Assembly (NCBI GenBank): GCA_009785015.1
Contig: WQXD01000153.1
Location: 1-8,725, forward strand
Length of the DNA stretch: 8,725 nucleotides
From: Oscillospiraceae bacterium
Lineage (GTDB): Bacteria > Bacillota_A > Clostridia > Oscillospirales > WRJC01
Reading direction: 5' to 3'
Positions 1 through 7,500 of this stretch are shown piece after piece; position 1 is the first letter of the stretch, and every line of letters begins with the position of its first letter. The notes under the pieces are model-generated. The model saw only the letters and a list, made by a program, of their open reading frames with translations. It did no database searches and was not told the DNA's origin. The position numbers were made by a program, and so were the translations under genes.

Positions 1-236
1 TAAACAGTATATTTACCCATGAATTTAATATAATTAACTGCATACACGATGAATTAATTAAATGGTGTCCGTTTTCGGACAATTCTTTGTAATCTAACCC
101 TCTGTAACTGATAGAATTTCGGGGAAGAGTCGAACAAGGTGAAATCATTGCCGCCGTCGTATCGAAGCCGTATCTGTACGCCGCATCGCCGTCAGCGGCG
201 AAAATCAAGGAAAACAAACATAAAACAATCCAAGCT

Positions 237-271
237 GCCCAAAAGAGGTTGAGGCTCATTTTGGGCCTTTT
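237..271 (+). terminator. Weak terminator-like hairpin
   Basis: An 8-base perfect stem (GCCCAAAA at 237-244 with TTTTGGGC at 259-266) is followed by C and four T. A further GAG/CTC pair can extend the stem inward past a one-base bulge. The T tract is short and begins with C, so termination would be weaker than at the hairpin 40 bases downstream. Confidence 0.4.
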
Positions 272-312
272 CACTTTGTTTGGAATATTTGTTCGCCACT
301 TGCTGCCCACTC

Positions 313-352
313 GCCCGATTGGAAAGTTAATAAACTTTTCATCGGGCTTTTT
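313..352 (+). terminator. Strong rho-independent terminator
   Basis: GCCCGAT (313-319) pairs with ATCGGGC (341-347). The stem continues through a one-base bulge into about eight more pairs (321-328 with 333-340, one of them G-U), closing on an AATA loop. It is followed at once by TTTTT (348-352). The T run lies only on the plus-strand side, so it serves transcription from the left edge and not the minus-strand arabinofuranosidase remnant to its right. Confidence 0.8.
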
Positions 353-420
353 GCTGCCAAAAAATAAGAACAATTTAAAAAATTAATTGCAATGCCCTTT
401 TTTGCACATTCAAGATATAT

Positions 421-1086
421 TTACACCCGTATGACATTCCACGATAATGGATTGAGCCTCGCTGTAATAATGCTGTCTTTGCAGATAATATCATTTTGAA
501 TTTTAGGCGTGACGCGGCCGGGATTTTCAAATGTGTTTACCGCATACTTGTCCTCGTCCCACAGTGAAATATGCTCCGGCTGGGAATCGCATATATACCC
601 TTGCGGCTCAAAATCAAGAATTACTTCTTCTTCGCTTCTGTTTACCGCAAAAAGTGTCACTCCGTTTTCCGTTTCCACAGCCACACTGTCAATTACGGGA
701 ACGTCGGTATAGTCTTTGCAGTCATATCTGCCGCATTCGGCCAAAGTATGCAAAGCAGTTCCGCGTCCGAATTTTGACGCGTGCATATACGGATAAAACA
801 TCGTCTGCCGCCATGCCGCACCGTCTTTTACCGTGGAATTTGCGCTTATCGGCGCGATGACATTTACAAGCTGTGCCTGACATGCTATTTTTACCCTGTC
901 CGCGTGACGCAGGAGCGTAATCAGCATAGAACCCGAAACGGCGGCTTCTTCGGCGGAATAATGATGTTTTTTGACTTTTTTATCGTCTTCTCCCCCCTGC
1001 CACCATACATTCCACTCGTCGAACGATATATTTATTTTTTTATTGCTCTTCTCGCCGTCCATTTCGTTCCCCAAACACCAAAGTTT
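421..1086 (-). pseudogene. abfA: GH51 alpha-L-arabinofuranosidase remnant
   Basis: Intact GH51 enzymes are about 500 residues and release arabinofuranose from arabinan or arabinoxylan oligosaccharides in the cytoplasm. Only about 220 residues remain. The reading frame begins KLWCLGNEMDG, the motif carrying the acid/base Glu, directly after an in-frame TAA (1087-1089). It then jumps to KKINISFDEWNVWW, the motif carrying the nucleophile Glu. The two glutamates (residues 4 and 20 counting from a TTG at 1072-1074) lie 16 apart, against roughly 120 in intact enzymes, so about 100 residues of the barrel are missing as well as the N-terminal half. After the junction, the C-terminal part matches the family to its normal end: AQLVNVIAPISA, FYPYMHASKFGRG, DVPVIDSVAV and LSWNVIRV. 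The only starts are TTG at 1072 or ATG at 1060, with a weak GGGGAA site. It cannot fold as an active barrel. The C-terminal part is still open without further stops, which suggests recent decay. The family call is firm and the pseudogene reading nearly so. Confidence 0.9.
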
Positions 1087-1141
1087 TTAGTCAAGGGATT
1101 TTTTTTGCTGTGAGTTTTCGAACCGCAACAAAAAAAGAGGG

Positions 1142-1170
1142 CGAAAAGTCAGATTTTTCTTGACTTTTCG
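1142..1170. promoter_or_regulatory. Perfect inverted repeat over the GH32 -35 box
   Basis: CGAAAAGTCA (1142-1151) and TGACTTTTCG (1161-1170) form a perfect 10-base inverted repeat with a 9-base T-rich centre. The right arm covers the -35 hexamer (1160-1165) of the promoter of the downstream GH32 gene, a classic place for a repressor operator. Read on the minus strand it is a hairpin followed, after a short gap, by a run of T, so a weak terminator is the alternative. The operator role is inference. Confidence 0.5.
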
Positions 1171-1188
1171 TCCTTTTCGAGGTATAAT
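1160..1188 (+). promoter_or_regulatory. Sigma-A promoter of the GH32 gene
   Basis: TTGACT at 1160-1165 and TATAAT at 1183-1188 are separated by exactly 17 bases, a near-perfect vegetative promoter. The start of transcription would fall near 1195, leaving a leader of about 65 bases before the ATG at 1261. It faces away from the arabinofuranosidase remnant. Confidence 0.85.
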
Positions 1189-1260
1189 ATATTCCGAGCA
1201 GCGCATGGCAATTCTGCCGATATACCAAACACGAAACGATTGGAGGCATATAGAAAGAAT

Positions 1261-2811
1261 ATGAAAGAAATCGAAAACATTCAAGAAGCAATCGAAAACA
1301 ACAGGCTGTTCCGGGAAAAAATGCTTTCCGACCCATACCGCCCGCGTTATCATTTCGCGATACCCGAAGGCATAGGCATGCCCGGCGACCCCAACGGCGC
1401 ATTTTACGCGAACGGGCGTTACCATTTGATGTATTTGTATGATTGCAACGCAGATAAATACCGCTGGGGCCATATGTCAAGCGTCGATTTATTGCATTGG
1501 CGGAGCCATCCGGACGCACTCATGCCCGACGATTTGGACGGCGGTATATTCAGCGGCGGAGCTTTCGCCGACGATAGCGGAACCGTCTATCTGTCGTATT
1601 GGGCGCTGCCGCGCGACGGCGCGGGCGGGATAAGGATCGCATACAGCAACGACGTTGAGAACCACTATGAAAAGTGGGAAAAATCAGACGGTTACGCAAT
1701 TAAATGCACGGAAGGCGGAATCCTCGAAATACAGGGTGAAAACGGGGAAAAACAATTTTTATGCTGTTCGGACCCGAGCAATATATGGAAAAAAGACGGC
1801 GTTTATTATATGCAGGCGGGTAACCTTCCGGTGTTGAACAAATTCAGAAATGACGAAGCCGCGCCAAAATATTACAGGGGCGACTGGACTGATTTGTTTT
1901 TTTCGATTGATATGAAAAACTGGGAATATTTGGATAGATTCTATCAGCGTGATATAAATAACGAATGGACCGACGAATCCGAGGACGATATGTGCCCGAG
2001 TTTCTTACCGCTCCCCGATACGAAAGAAGGAGGGCAAAGCGATAAATATCTGCAATTGTTTATCTCGCACAATAAAGGCTGCCAATACTATATCGGCGCT
2101 TATGATAAAAACAACAATGTTTTCATTCCCGAAAAACACGGCCGTATGTCGTGGAACGACAATGCGTTTTTTGCCCCCGAGGCTTTGACGGATAAAAACG
2201 GGCGGCAAATCATGTGGTCATGGCTGACGGACAACCCTCCGAACGAATTGGAACGCGGATGGTCCGGCGTATATGGATTGCCGCGCGCATTGTGGCTTGG
2301 CGCCGAGGGGGATTTGGGAATGGCCCCGATAAGCGAATTGGAAAAATTGAGATACAACCACGCAAATACATTCGACGTAAATTATGGGAATTCATGCGAA
2401 ATCAAAATAGTTATTGATATGAAATCGGCCGCAAAAGCGGGGGTGAAAGTGCGCTGCGCGCCCGACGGGAGCGAATATACTTCAATATATTACGACCGTT
2501 CCAAAAATCAAATAATTTTTGACGAAACAAAATCCGGCGCGCAAGGAAGCTCTGTCAAAGGGCCGTTTTGTCAGACGGTTCCCTCGCAGATCGAAGCCGC
2601 CCCGTTTGTTTTAAAAGGTTTGGAATTTTTATCGATGAACATATTTATAGATAATTCCGTCGTAGAAGTATTTGTAAACGAAAGGCAGGCAATAACGAGG
2701 AGGGTATATAACAAACGCAAAGACAGTAAAGGAATCAAATTGTTTTCGGAGGGCGATATAGATATAGTGTCTTTGGATGTATGGGAAATTGCCCCGACGA
2801 ATTTTTATTGA
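1261..2811 (+). CDS. GH32-family glycosidase (beta-fructosidase-like)
   Basis: A 516-residue cytoplasmic protein of the GH32 clan, whose members cleave fructosyl linkages in sucrose, sucrose-phosphate, fructo-oligosaccharides or levan. No signal peptide is seen. The N-terminal five-bladed propeller carries MPGDPNGAFY (nucleophile Asp43), GIFSGGAF (96-102), SDP (170-172, in place of the usual RDP) and NAFFAPEALTDKNGRQIMWSW (about 301-321). The C-terminal beta-sandwich carries IFIDNSVVEVFVNERQAITRRVY (461-483), the typical GH32 C-domain signature. Where classical enzymes have an ECP triplet with the acid/base Glu, this one reads EDDMCP (241-246). Either the acid is displaced (Glu241 or the two Asp) or this is a divergent subgroup, so the substrate is uncertain. 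ATG 1261 is preferred: an upstream TTG (1240) overlaps the GGAGG at 1242-1246, although the GGAGG-ATG spacing of 14 is long. No sugar transporter or kinase is nearby. Confidence 0.85.
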   Translation: MKEIENIQEAIENNRLFREKMLSDPYRPRYHFAIPEGIGMPGDPNGAFYANGRYHLMYLYDCNADKYRWGHMSSVDLLHWRSHPDALMPDDLDGGIFSGGAFADDSGTVYLSYWALPRDGAGGIRIAYSNDVENHYEKWEKSDGYAIKCTEGGILEIQGENGEKQFLCCSDPSNIWKKDGVYYMQAGNLPVLNKFRNDEAAPKYYRGDWTDLFFSIDMKNWEYLDRFYQRDINNEWTDESEDDMCPSFLPLPDTKEGGQSDKYLQLFISHNKGCQYYIGAYDKNNNVFIPEKHGRMSWNDNAFFAPEALTDKNGRQIMWSWLTDNPPNELERGWSGVYGLPRALWLGAEGDLGMAPISELEKLRYNHANTFDVNYGNSCEIKIVIDMKSAAKAGVKVRCAPDGSEYTSIYYDRSKNQIIFDETKSGAQGSSVKGPFCQTVPSQIEAAPFVLKGLEFLSMNIFIDNSVVEVFVNERQAITRRVYNKRKDSKGIKLFSEGDIDIVSLDVWEIAPTNFY

Positions 2812-2862
2812 TAACGCCCGGGGCGTAAAACCCCTATATAATAATCAAACGGAGAGATAAAA

Positions 2863-2892
2863 ATGAGTAAAAAGGTGGCCTCATGCTTTTAA
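2863..2892 (+). CDS. Possible 9-codon leader ORF overlapping the hen1 start
   Basis: ATG 2863 is preceded by GGAGAG (2851-2856) at a normal distance, a better placed Shine-Dalgarno than many real genes have. The frame reads MSKKVASCF and stops at TAA 2890-2892, ten bases inside hen1. The hen1 ribosome site (AAGGTGG, about 2872-2878) lies within this mini-ORF, so ribosomes ending here would be delivered to the hen1 start. It could act as a translational coupler or attenuating leader, or be chance. There is no recognisable peptide family. Confidence 0.4.
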   Translation: MSKKVASCF

Positions 2893-4283
2893 CCATAACC
2901 TATACGGGGCAGAATACAACCGAACTCGGTTATCTGCTCTACAAAAACCCGTACCGCCCGCAGGTGTTTGCCCTAAACCACGGGAAGGCGTATGTCTTTT
3001 ACCCGGAAGCGTCAAACGAGCGCACCACGGCGGCTCTGTTATTGGATATCGACCCTATCGACCTCGCGCGCGGAAAGGCCGGCGCGGCAAGCGGAGGTCT
3101 GTTTGATTACGTCAATGACCGCCCCTATGTTTCGTCGTCTTTTTTGAGTACCGCGATTTCAAAAGTATTCGGCACAGCCATGACCGGGCGGGCAGACGCG
3201 CATCAGGAGCTCTCCGATTCCCCGTTGGATCTGACGGCGTCGGTTGTTATGCTGCCCTGCCGCGGCGAGCGGGAAAAAATAAACAGCGTTTTCGAGCCGC
3301 TCGGATATGAAGTCAAGCTTGAAACCTTTGTGTCCGACGAAAAATTTCCCGATTGGGGCGAAAGCGAATATGTGAATTTAACCGTCGGCGGCAGGGTGCG
3401 CCTGCGCGATTTGTTAAAGCATCTTTATGTGCTTATTCCCGTTTTTGACAGGCAAAAGCATTACTGGGTCGGCGCGGACGAAGTGGAAAAGCTGCTGCGC
3501 ATCGGTGAGGACTGGCTGCCCGACCATCCCGAAAAAGCGTATATTACCGCGCGTTACCTCAACCGCCGCCGTTTTCTTGTCAATATGGCCTTTGAGCGGC
3601 TCGCCGCTGCAGATTCCGCCGACGGGGAAGCGCCGTCCGCGGAGCTGAAAGAGTCGGAGGACAAGCTCCAAAAAACGCCGAGCCTGAACACACAGCGCCT
3701 TGGCAGCGTGATTGCCGCGCTCAAGGGCCGCGGCGTCAAACGCGTGATCGATATCGGGTGCGGAGAGGGAAATTTGTTGAACCTTCTTGTAAAAGATTCG
3801 CAATTCACAAATATCGCGGGCGTCGACGTGTCCCACATTGCCCTTTCGCGCGCCCGTGAAAAATTGAAATTGGATCGCGCCGGGGATTTTGCGCGCGAGC
3901 GGACAGTGCTGTTTCAGGGCTCGCTTACATACAGGGATTCAAGATTTTCGGGTTATGACGCCGCCTGTGTGATCGAAGTCATCGAACATCTGGATATCTC
4001 CCGCCTTGCCGCCTTTGAGCGGGTTTTATTCGAGTTCGCCAAACCGCCCGTGGTCGTTTTGACAACGCCAAACAGGGAATACAACGCGAATTACGGTTTT
4101 TCGCGCGAAGATGACCTGCGCCACGGCGATCACCGTTTTGAATGGACGCGGGAACAGTTTCGAAACTGGGCAAACCGTACAGCCGAAAGATTTGGATACA
4201 CGGCGCAGTTTTCCGAAATCGGGGATGCCGATGAAACCCGCGGGGCGCCGACGCAGATGGGAGTGTTTACAATATGCAGATAG
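2883..4283 (+). CDS. hen1: Hen1, 3'-terminal RNA ribose 2'-O-methyltransferase
   Basis: Hen1 methylates the 2'-OH of the 3'-terminal nucleotide of a broken RNA before Pnkp seals it, so the repaired RNA cannot be cut again at that bond. At 466 residues it has the usual length of bacterial Hen1. The N-terminal domain (about 1-240) starts MLLTITYTGQNTTELGYLLYKNP, as in the family. In characterised systems this domain also activates the Pnkp ligase. An acidic and lysine-rich linker (about 240-270) leads to a Rossmann methyltransferase domain with the S-adenosylmethionine loop VIDIGCGEGNLL (288-299). The Mg/Mn ligands are all present: EVIEHL gives Glu365, Glu368 and His369, and HGDHRFEW gives His414/His417. 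The family start MLLTI and a close AAGGTGG site support ATG 2883. A TATAAT at 2837-2842 is a possible -10 box, but no good -35 is visible, and no strong terminator separates this gene from the GH32 gene. It overlaps pnkp by 10 bases. Confidence 0.95.
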   Translation: MLLTITYTGQNTTELGYLLYKNPYRPQVFALNHGKAYVFYPEASNERTTAALLLDIDPIDLARGKAGAASGGLFDYVNDRPYVSSSFLSTAISKVFGTAMTGRADAHQELSDSPLDLTASVVMLPCRGEREKINSVFEPLGYEVKLETFVSDEKFPDWGESEYVNLTVGGRVRLRDLLKHLYVLIPVFDRQKHYWVGADEVEKLLRIGEDWLPDHPEKAYITARYLNRRRFLVNMAFERLAAADSADGEAPSAELKESEDKLQKTPSLNTQRLGSVIAALKGRGVKRVIDIGCGEGNLLNLLVKDSQFTNIAGVDVSHIALSRAREKLKLDRAGDFARERTVLFQGSLTYRDSRFSGYDAACVIEVIEHLDISRLAAFERVLFEFAKPPVVVLTTPNREYNANYGFSREDDLRHGDHRFEWTREQFRNWANRTAERFGYTAQFSEIGDADETRGAPTQMGVFTICR

Positions 4284-6850
4284 AAATTCCGGAAATTGCG
4301 GTGGTGGCGCTGGTGGGTGTATCCGGCAGCGGAAAATCCACTTTCGCGAAACAGTTCTTCAAGCCGACGGAGGTTTTGTCCTCCGATTATTTCCGGGCCC
4401 TCATATCCGACGATGAAAATAATCAGCAGGTGACCCCGCAGGCGTTTGACGCGCTCTATCATGTCGCCGCCAAACGCCTGGAACTCGGGCTTTTGACTGT
4501 CATCGACGCGACAAATGTACAAAAAGACGCCCGCGCGTCGGTTTTGCATCTCGCAAAAGAACAAAACTGCCACGCGGTCGCCATCGTTTTGGATATGCCG
4601 GAAAAACTGTGCAGGGAACGCCACGAAAAACGCCCCGACCGAAATTTTGGCGGCCATGTGATCACCCGGCAGCAGGAACAGCTGCGCCGCTCCGTCCGCT
4701 TTTTACAAAAAGAGGGATTTCGGTACGTCTACGTTCTCCAAAGCGAAGATGATGTCGCCGGCGCCCAAATAATCCGCACTCCCCTGCAAAACAACAAAAA
4801 AGCCGAATCCGGCCCCTTTGACATCATCGGGGACATTCACGGCTGCTATGACGAGCTTTGCGCGCTGCTGGAAAAGCTCGGATATTTTGTCGATAAGGCC
4901 AACTGCGCCGCCGCGGCGCCAAATGGCCGCAAAGCGGTATTTTTGGGCGATCTCTGCGACAGAGGCCCGGATAATATAGAAGTCCTGCGCCTTGTGATGG
5001 GTATGGTTCAATCGGGGAGCGCCTATTGCGTCGCGGGCAACCATGATGCAAAGCTTTTAAGAAAACTGCGCGGCTCCGATGTTTTGCTTACGCACGGGCT
5101 TGAGGCGACCGTCGGCCAGTTAAACGGCCAGAGCGGCGAATTTGCCGAAGAAGTGAAAACTTTTTTGGAGGGCCTTGTAAGCCATTATGTGTTTGATATG
5201 GGCAGATTGGTTGTTTCGCACGCGGGCCTGAAAGAAAAATATCAGGGGCGTGCCGGCGGGCGCGTCCGCGATTTTTGCCTGTACGGCGACACCACGGGCG
5301 AAACCGACGAATACGGACTGCCCGTGCGTTTGCCGTGGGCAAACGAGTACCGCGGCAAGGCGGCGGTGGTTTACGGACATACGCCCATACGGGACGTCGA
5401 AATGATAAACAACACTTTTTGCATCGATACCGGCTGCGTATTCGGAGGCAAACTGACCGCCTGGCGGTATCCCGAAAAGCAAATCGCGCAGATTGACGCA
5501 AAAAGGGAATACTGCGCCCCGGCAAAACCGTTCCTCGACCTCGACAATAATCCCCTTGCAGCCGATGACGCGTTGAATATAGACGACGTGCTGGGGCAGA
5601 AATACTTTTCCACCCGCCTGTGCAAAAGTATAAAGATCGCCGCCGAAAACTCCGCGGCCGCGCTGGAAGTGATGAGCCGCTTCGCCGCCGATCCGCACTG
5701 GCTGATCTATCTGCCGCCCACCATGTCCCCGTGTGAAACCAGCAGGCTGCCCGCTTATCTGGAACACCCCGCCGAAGCCTTTGATTATTACAAAAGGCGG
5801 GGCGTGGGCAAAGTGGTATGCGAGCAAAAGCACATGGGGTCCCGCGCGGTGATTGTCCTGTGCAAAAACGCCGAAGCCGCCCATAGGCGCTTCAAGGTGA
5901 GCGATGGCAGCTGCGGAATTATTTATACCCGGACCGGGCGGCATTTTTTTGACGACGCGAAAATCGAGGATACGATTTTGACGCGGCTTCAAAATGTATT
6001 GACAGCTTCCGGCTTTTGGGACGATTTTAACACTGATTGGGTGTGTCTCGACACGGAATTGATGCCGTGGTCCGCCAAGGCGAAAAAGTTGCTGGAAGAA
6101 CAATATGTCCCCCTCGGGCGCGCCGGCCGCAGCGCCCTGGCGCAGGCAATTGACGCCGTCAAAAAAGCGGAAGCCGCCCTCTGCGGAAAAAACGCGGAGA
6201 CAGAGGCGCAGTCGAGCCAAAACGCCGACCTGTCCGCGCTTTTAAAGCGCTGTCAGGCCCGCGCCGACGCGCTGAATCTGTACACGGACGCCTACCGCCG
6301 CTATGTTTGGGATGTCAGGGGATTTGACGATTACCGGATTGCGCCGTTTCATATCCTTGCCGCCGAAGGGGGGACGCTGTTCGAAAAAAATCATATGTGG
6401 CATATGGAAACCATAGCGAAGTACATGACCGGAAGCGATCCGGTCTTTGCGGCGACAAGCCATATTCTCGTGGATTTGTCCGATGAAGCCAATGCAGCCG
6501 CCGGAATTGCGTGGTGGGAAGAGCTGACGGCGTCCGGCGCCGAGGGCATGGTAGTCAAACCGCTGGATTTTATAGCCATGAAGGACACGGAGCTGTTACA
6601 GCCCGCAGTCAAATGCCGCGGGCGCGAATATCTGCGGATTATTTACGGCCCCGAGTACATGCTCTCCGACAACCTGACGCGGTTAAAAAAGCGTTCCCTG
6701 TCGAAAAAGCGGAATCTCGCGCTCGCCGAGTTTGCGCTCGGCGTGGAATCGCTGGAGCGTTTTACGCGGTGCGAGCCGCTCTACCGCGTGCATGAATGCG
6801 TGTTCGGGGTGCTGGCGATGGAAAGCGAACCCGTCGATCCGAGATTGTGA
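4274..6850 (+). CDS. pnkp: Pnkp, RNA kinase-phosphatase-ligase
   Basis: A three-domain RNA end-healing and sealing enzyme of 858 residues, the usual length for bacterial Pnkp. The N-terminal 5'-OH polynucleotide kinase has the P-loop GVSGSGKST (15-23; Lys21, Ser22), the general base Asp38 and the arginine-rich lid CRERHEKRPDR (113-123). The central metallophosphatase, which removes 2',3'-cyclic and 3'-phosphates, has GDIHG (186-190), GDLCDRG (225-231), GNHD (255-258), SHAG (315-318), YGHTP (367-371) and DTGCVFGG (385-392). The C-terminal ligase-type adenylyltransferase has motif I EQKHMGSR (517-524; nucleotide-accepting Lys519), EGMVVKP (757-763) and AVKCRGREYLRI (778-789). Every signature motif I looked for is present. 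The start ATG 4274 lies inside the end of hen1, with a GGGAG site at 4259-4263, indicating translational coupling and a Pnkp/Hen1 complex. It is expected to repair RNA, notably tRNA anticodon loops cut by ribotoxins, in the cytoplasm. Confidence 0.96.
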   Translation: MQIEIPEIAVVALVGVSGSGKSTFAKQFFKPTEVLSSDYFRALISDDENNQQVTPQAFDALYHVAAKRLELGLLTVIDATNVQKDARASVLHLAKEQNCHAVAIVLDMPEKLCRERHEKRPDRNFGGHVITRQQEQLRRSVRFLQKEGFRYVYVLQSEDDVAGAQIIRTPLQNNKKAESGPFDIIGDIHGCYDELCALLEKLGYFVDKANCAAAAPNGRKAVFLGDLCDRGPDNIEVLRLVMGMVQSGSAYCVAGNHDAKLLRKLRGSDVLLTHGLEATVGQLNGQSGEFAEEVKTFLEGLVSHYVFDMGRLVVSHAGLKEKYQGRAGGRVRDFCLYGDTTGETDEYGLPVRLPWANEYRGKAAVVYGHTPIRDVEMINNTFCIDTGCVFGGKLTAWRYPEKQIAQIDAKREYCAPAKPFLDLDNNPLAADDALNIDDVLGQKYFSTRLCKSIKIAAENSAAALEVMSRFAADPHWLIYLPPTMSPCETSRLPAYLEHPAEAFDYYKRRGVGKVVCEQKHMGSRAVIVLCKNAEAAHRRFKVSDGSCGIIYTRTGRHFFDDAKIEDTILTRLQNVLTASGFWDDFNTDWVCLDTELMPWSAKAKKLLEEQYVPLGRAGRSALAQAIDAVKKAEAALCGKNAETEAQSSQNADLSALLKRCQARADALNLYTDAYRRYVWDVRGFDDYRIAPFHILAAEGGTLFEKNHMWHMETIAKYMTGSDPVFAATSHILVDLSDEANAAAGIAWWEELTASGAEGMVVKPLDFIAMKDTELLQPAVKCRGREYLRIIYGPEYMLSDNLTRLKKRSLSKKRNLALAEFALGVESLERFTRCEPLYRVHECVFGVLAMESEPVDPRL

Positions 6851-6961
6851 CGGATTTTCACGGTTTGCGGATCTCGCCGTTTACCAGCTGCAGTTCGGTT
6901 GTGATATGTTGTGTATTGAAAGCAAATATCAGATAATTTGGTAAATATTATTTTTTATATC

Positions 6962-6990
6962 TTGCAATCTTCGCTTAAATGCGTTATAAT
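6962..6990 (+). promoter_or_regulatory. Sigma-A promoter of the DUF3990 cluster
   Basis: TTGCAA (6962-6967) and TATAAT (6985-6990) are separated by 17 bases, 57 bases upstream of the DUF3990 start. This makes the right-hand cluster an independent transcription unit from hen1-pnkp. Between the promoter and the gene there are two TTGAGG copies, 7014-7019 and 7026-7031, in phase at 12 bases. They could be binding half-sites for an autoregulator or simply purine-rich leader sequence. Confidence 0.75.
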
Positions 6991-7047
6991 TATTGATACA
7001 TAGGATTTAATATTTGAGGTGTTAATTGAGGAAGCGGAGGCGGTTAT

Positions 7048-7500
7048 ATGAAAATATATCATGGCGGCTCTGCTGCGGTTGCAAAGCCGGAAATACGGAT
7101 AAGCGCGTACAATAAAGATTTTGGGCATGGTTTCTACTGCACGGAATTTCAAACGCAAGCAGAACGCTGGGCAAAGCGTTTTGACACGTCAGTCGTTAGT
7201 GTGTATGAATATAACCCGAAAAACGGGCTTGACGCGCTTGTGTTTGCTGAAATGACCGATGAATGGCTCGATTTTATCGCCGATTGCCGAAATGGAAAAC
7301 CGCATTTGCATGACATTGTAATCGGCGCAATGGCGAATGACCAAGTATGGAACTATGTCGCGGATTTTATTTCCGGCGTATTGACGCGCGAACAATTTTG
7401 GGTTTTGGCGAAATTTAAACACCCGACTCATCAAATCGCGTTTTGCAACAAGAACGCGCTTGAATGTATACGGTATATTGAAAGTTATGAGGTGAAATAG
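7048..7500 (+). CDS. DUF3990 protein, candidate ADP-ribosyltransferase-like toxin
   Basis: A 150-residue soluble protein with the DUF3990 pattern: an N-terminal YHGG, then DFGHGFYCTEFQTQAERWA (24-42), VYEYNPKNGLDALVF, EWLDFI, HDIVIGAMANDQVW (88-101) and a closing THQIAFCNKNALECIRYIESYEV. The HG dipeptide, the GFYCT segment followed by an A-x-x-WA helix, and the Q-I-A-F strand resemble the three catalytic elements of ADP-ribosyltransferase folds. That would give His5, Tyr30 and Gln129 as a putative triad. This is my reading by pattern; the enzymatic activity of the family is not something I can confirm. GGAGG at 7036-7040, seven bases before the ATG, is an excellent ribosome site. The next gene starts at the base after this stop codon. 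The tight two-gene layout and small size suit a toxin-antitoxin pair, and the position behind an RNA-repair operon is suggestive. Confidence 0.8.
   Translation: MKIYHGGSAAVAKPEIRISAYNKDFGHGFYCTEFQTQAERWAKRFDTSVVSVYEYNPKNGLDALVFAEMTDEWLDFIADCRNGKPHLHDIVIGAMANDQVWNYVADFISGVLTREQFWVLAKFKHPTHQIAFCNKNALECIRYIESYEVK

Larger units (their letters stand above)
1..420. other. Left-edge region without a convincing gene
   Basis: No recognisable protein is encoded here. The first 120 bases are AT-rich and include a small perfect hairpin at 66-81 (TGTCCG, loop TTTT, CGGACA). From about 120 to 215 the base composition becomes gene-like. Two weak open frames cross this part. One is on the minus strand, from an ATG at 257-259, open to the left edge (86 codons), with a hydrophobic N-terminus. 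The other is on the plus strand at about 108-380 and has no ATG. Neither has a good ribosome site or a family I recognise. Two plus-strand hairpins (237-271 and 313-352) suggest that plus-strand transcription from the left ends here. This could be a decayed gene end or an intergenic segment. Confidence 0.5.

Noticed and set aside
2..259. Minus-strand open frame with hydrophobic N-terminus, open to the left edge
   Set aside because: The ribosome site is weak, the start codon sits inside a hairpin, the distal half is AT-rich and no family is recognised. It is kept only as a remark.
108..380. Plus-strand open frame of about 90 codons near the left edge
   Set aside because: There is no ATG and no ribosome site, and it runs straight through two terminator-like hairpins.
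421..1074. Reading the arabinofuranosidase as a functional 217-residue gene from a TTG start
   Set aside because: The N-terminal half and about 100 residues between the catalytic motifs are missing, and an in-frame stop precedes the first motif, so no catalytic barrel can form.
1240..1260. TTG at 1240 as the start of the GH32 gene
   Set aside because: It overlaps the GGAGG that should serve as ribosome site and adds seven residues with no family support. ATG 1261 is preferred, with some doubt because of the long spacing.
2813..2835. Terminator after the GH32 gene
   Set aside because: There is a short GC stem (ACGCC/GGCGT) but it is followed by AAAACCCC with no T run, so termination is not supported.
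5120..6220. Long open frame (366 codons) on the minus strand
   Set aside because: It lies opposite the phosphatase and ligase domains of pnkp, whose motifs are unmistakable. It is a shadow of a GC-rich gene with no family signature of its own.
6931..6960. Terminator after pnkp
   Set aside because: A 5-base AATAT/ATATT stem before a T run is far too weak. No convincing terminator is visible between pnkp and the next promoter.
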